A DNA stretch of 64,000 nucleotides from Poa pratensis (taxonomy: Eukaryota; Streptophyta; Magnoliopsida; Poales; Poaceae). Positions 62,546 through 64,000 of this stretch are shown here, piece by piece. The first letter of the stretch is position 1. The number at the start of each line of letters is the position of its first letter. Below the pieces are notes generated by a model, which saw only the letters and a list, made by a program, of their open reading frames with translations, was not told the origin of the DNA and made no database searches. The stretch spans positions 136,663,733 to 136,727,732 of the forward strand of contig CAMZMU010000052.1 in NCBI GenBank assembly GCA_947311845.1. Direction: 5' to 3'. The position numbers were made by a program, and so were the translations under genes.

Positions 62546-64000
62546 GATGGTATCCAGAGTCCCGGCCGGCAGCAGACGACGCACCTGCTAGATCGAATCA
62601 TTCGCTCATGGATGATAGCACGCTTCAATCCCTTGGGTTCTACAGTAATTGAGGATTTACGTTGGTCCATGCGTAACTCCGGCGCTCGCTCTCTCGCGTC
62701 GGCGCACATGCCCGTTGGTTCTGCCGGGAGATGCGAATGAAACCGCCGCACGTACGACCCACGGCCGTGCCCACCACCGGCCTGGACTCATGCGCGACGC
62801 GGTACCACACTACCACGCACGCACGTGCGTACCCCTTTGCCCCCATCCACGATTCATACGCTGATGATATGCATCCCCCGGTTTGCCACTCACCATGGAT
62901 AAGGCCCGACCGACCCCAAAGCAAGCTATCCGATGCGATGCGATGCGATGCGATGCGATGCGAGTTGTACTACCTTGGAAGCCTTCGCTTTCCGTCGCAT
63001 AATCAATCGCTTGTCGTCCCGTCCTCGTCTTCGTCCTCCTACAGTACCAGAAAGGAGAGAGACCACGCAACTCCAGCTCCAGCTCCATCCATGGCCTGTC
63101 CATGCCCTTGTTGCCTGCCATCTGCCAACCCGTAGTACTGTACCGGGGATCTCACTGTACTGGCTACCGGGTACCGCCGCTTCCGAGACCAGCAACACAG
63201 GCCCCACGCGCAAGGGTTTTACAGCCTGTAGTTCCACCACCAACCCAGGAGGCTTTGCGCAAGGATTTGCACTTTCTCCCCCTCCTCCGTAAACCTCATC
63301 GATCCGGAGAAGAGAACCGTATCTGTCCCCTTGCGTCTCAACCAAATCGTAAAGAGGAATGGAGATGGACCTCGCCCGTAACTAACTTGCCGATGAGATC
63401 AAAGGGATTCATTTCACCAAATACGTGTGCCGTGCATGTTCCCTCGGAGGAGGATTGCGCAGGAAGCTAGCCTGGATTGCATGCCGCAGCCACAAAGCAA
63501 GGCCCGAGATGCTTGCTACTCTACGTACCCAGCCATGTGATCCATGGATTAAACGGGAAGTAAAAGAGCACCGCATCCAGTTCTCAGATTTACGCAAGGA
63601 ATGACGCATCCATACACATATGAAAGATTACTTTCCAAGTTTATTTCAGTACTCAGTAGAAGCGTGTCAGAAACAGTTAAGGATGTAGCCGTAACAACCA
63701 TCGATACTTGAAAACTTGGTACAGTTCCGATACGCAAGGAAAACAGGGAAGCATAATGCTGGGAAACTAGAGGATGAAAATTTAATGGAGTATGTGTTCG
63801 TGGATAAAGGCAACATCCAGGACCAGGACTCCATGCAAAATGAGCAAGCAAGCAAGCGGCAGTCAGCTCACAGACATTCAGGGTCGATTTTCACTCATCT
63901 GTGATTATTTGAGGACGTCGTGGAATGGATGATCAGAAGCTTCGGCAAATCAGCAGAGATCAGATCGGCCCTGTTGTTTACCGAGAGTATATACCGTGGG
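62546..64000. other. Unassigned right end with a pentanucleotide microsatellite
   Basis: A (CGATG)6 run occupies 62931-62960. No gene was recognised. Frames at 62640-63470 overlap on both strands and resemble no family. The last 400 bases are AT-richer and may be the flank of a gene beyond the window. Confidence 0.45.

Overview
The window is nuclear DNA of a grass, most probably a Triticeae species (wheat, Aegilops, barley or a relative). The grounds are spliced plant genes with GC-rich first exons, many TA-flanked MITEs beginning CTCCCTCCGTTCC, and a nest of Gypsy, CACTA, Harbinger, Helitron and LINE elements. No bacterial features, CRISPR arrays, rRNA or tRNA genes were seen. All exon models were spliced by eye from GT/AG sites and frame continuity, and no database was searched.

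Genic left third (about 1-19,200). A possible 3'-terminal exon of a plus-strand gene lies at 910-1002. A five-exon plus-strand gene for an unrecognised membrane protein (1962-4811) is followed by a tandem second copy of its last exon (5329-5617). Next come non-LTR-derived sequence and two nested Harbinger-type elements (7089-10837). A minus-strand BREVIS RADIX-like gene follows (CDS 12185-15952, inferred 5' UTR and promoter out to about 19,160). It reads as a two-BRX-domain protein of about 374 residues only if two single-base frameshifts are bridged, and its inferred 5'-UTR intron is packed with MITEs.

Transposon-rich middle (about 20,000-54,130). There is a Helitron (20289-22090), a non-LTR retroelement with an 11-bp target duplication (24745-25610), and a solo LTR (27252-29569) inside an older Gypsy LTR (27136-30354). 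The largest structure is a pair of matching CACTA ends (32285 and 51965). Between them lie a 14.6-kb Gypsy element (32668-47241, target duplication GTTCG) and about 4.7 kb holding a broken DEDD-type exonuclease gene and a B3-like gene, which may be captured host genes. A LINE fragment interrupted by another non-LTR insertion follows (52090-54130).

Right part (54,400-64,000). An apparently intact 12-exon minus-strand gene (54650-59235) encodes exactly 468 residues and is recognised as COLD1/GTG, a plant GPCR-type G-protein/GPHR-family membrane protein. Upstream are MITEs, a 5'-truncated LINE (about 60515-62545) and a stretch with no recognised gene. The membrane-protein, BRX-like and COLD1 genes look like the ancestral gene backbone, and most of the rest is insertion. 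Because COLD1 is on rice chromosome 4, a location on a Triticeae group-2 chromosome is a reasonable inference.
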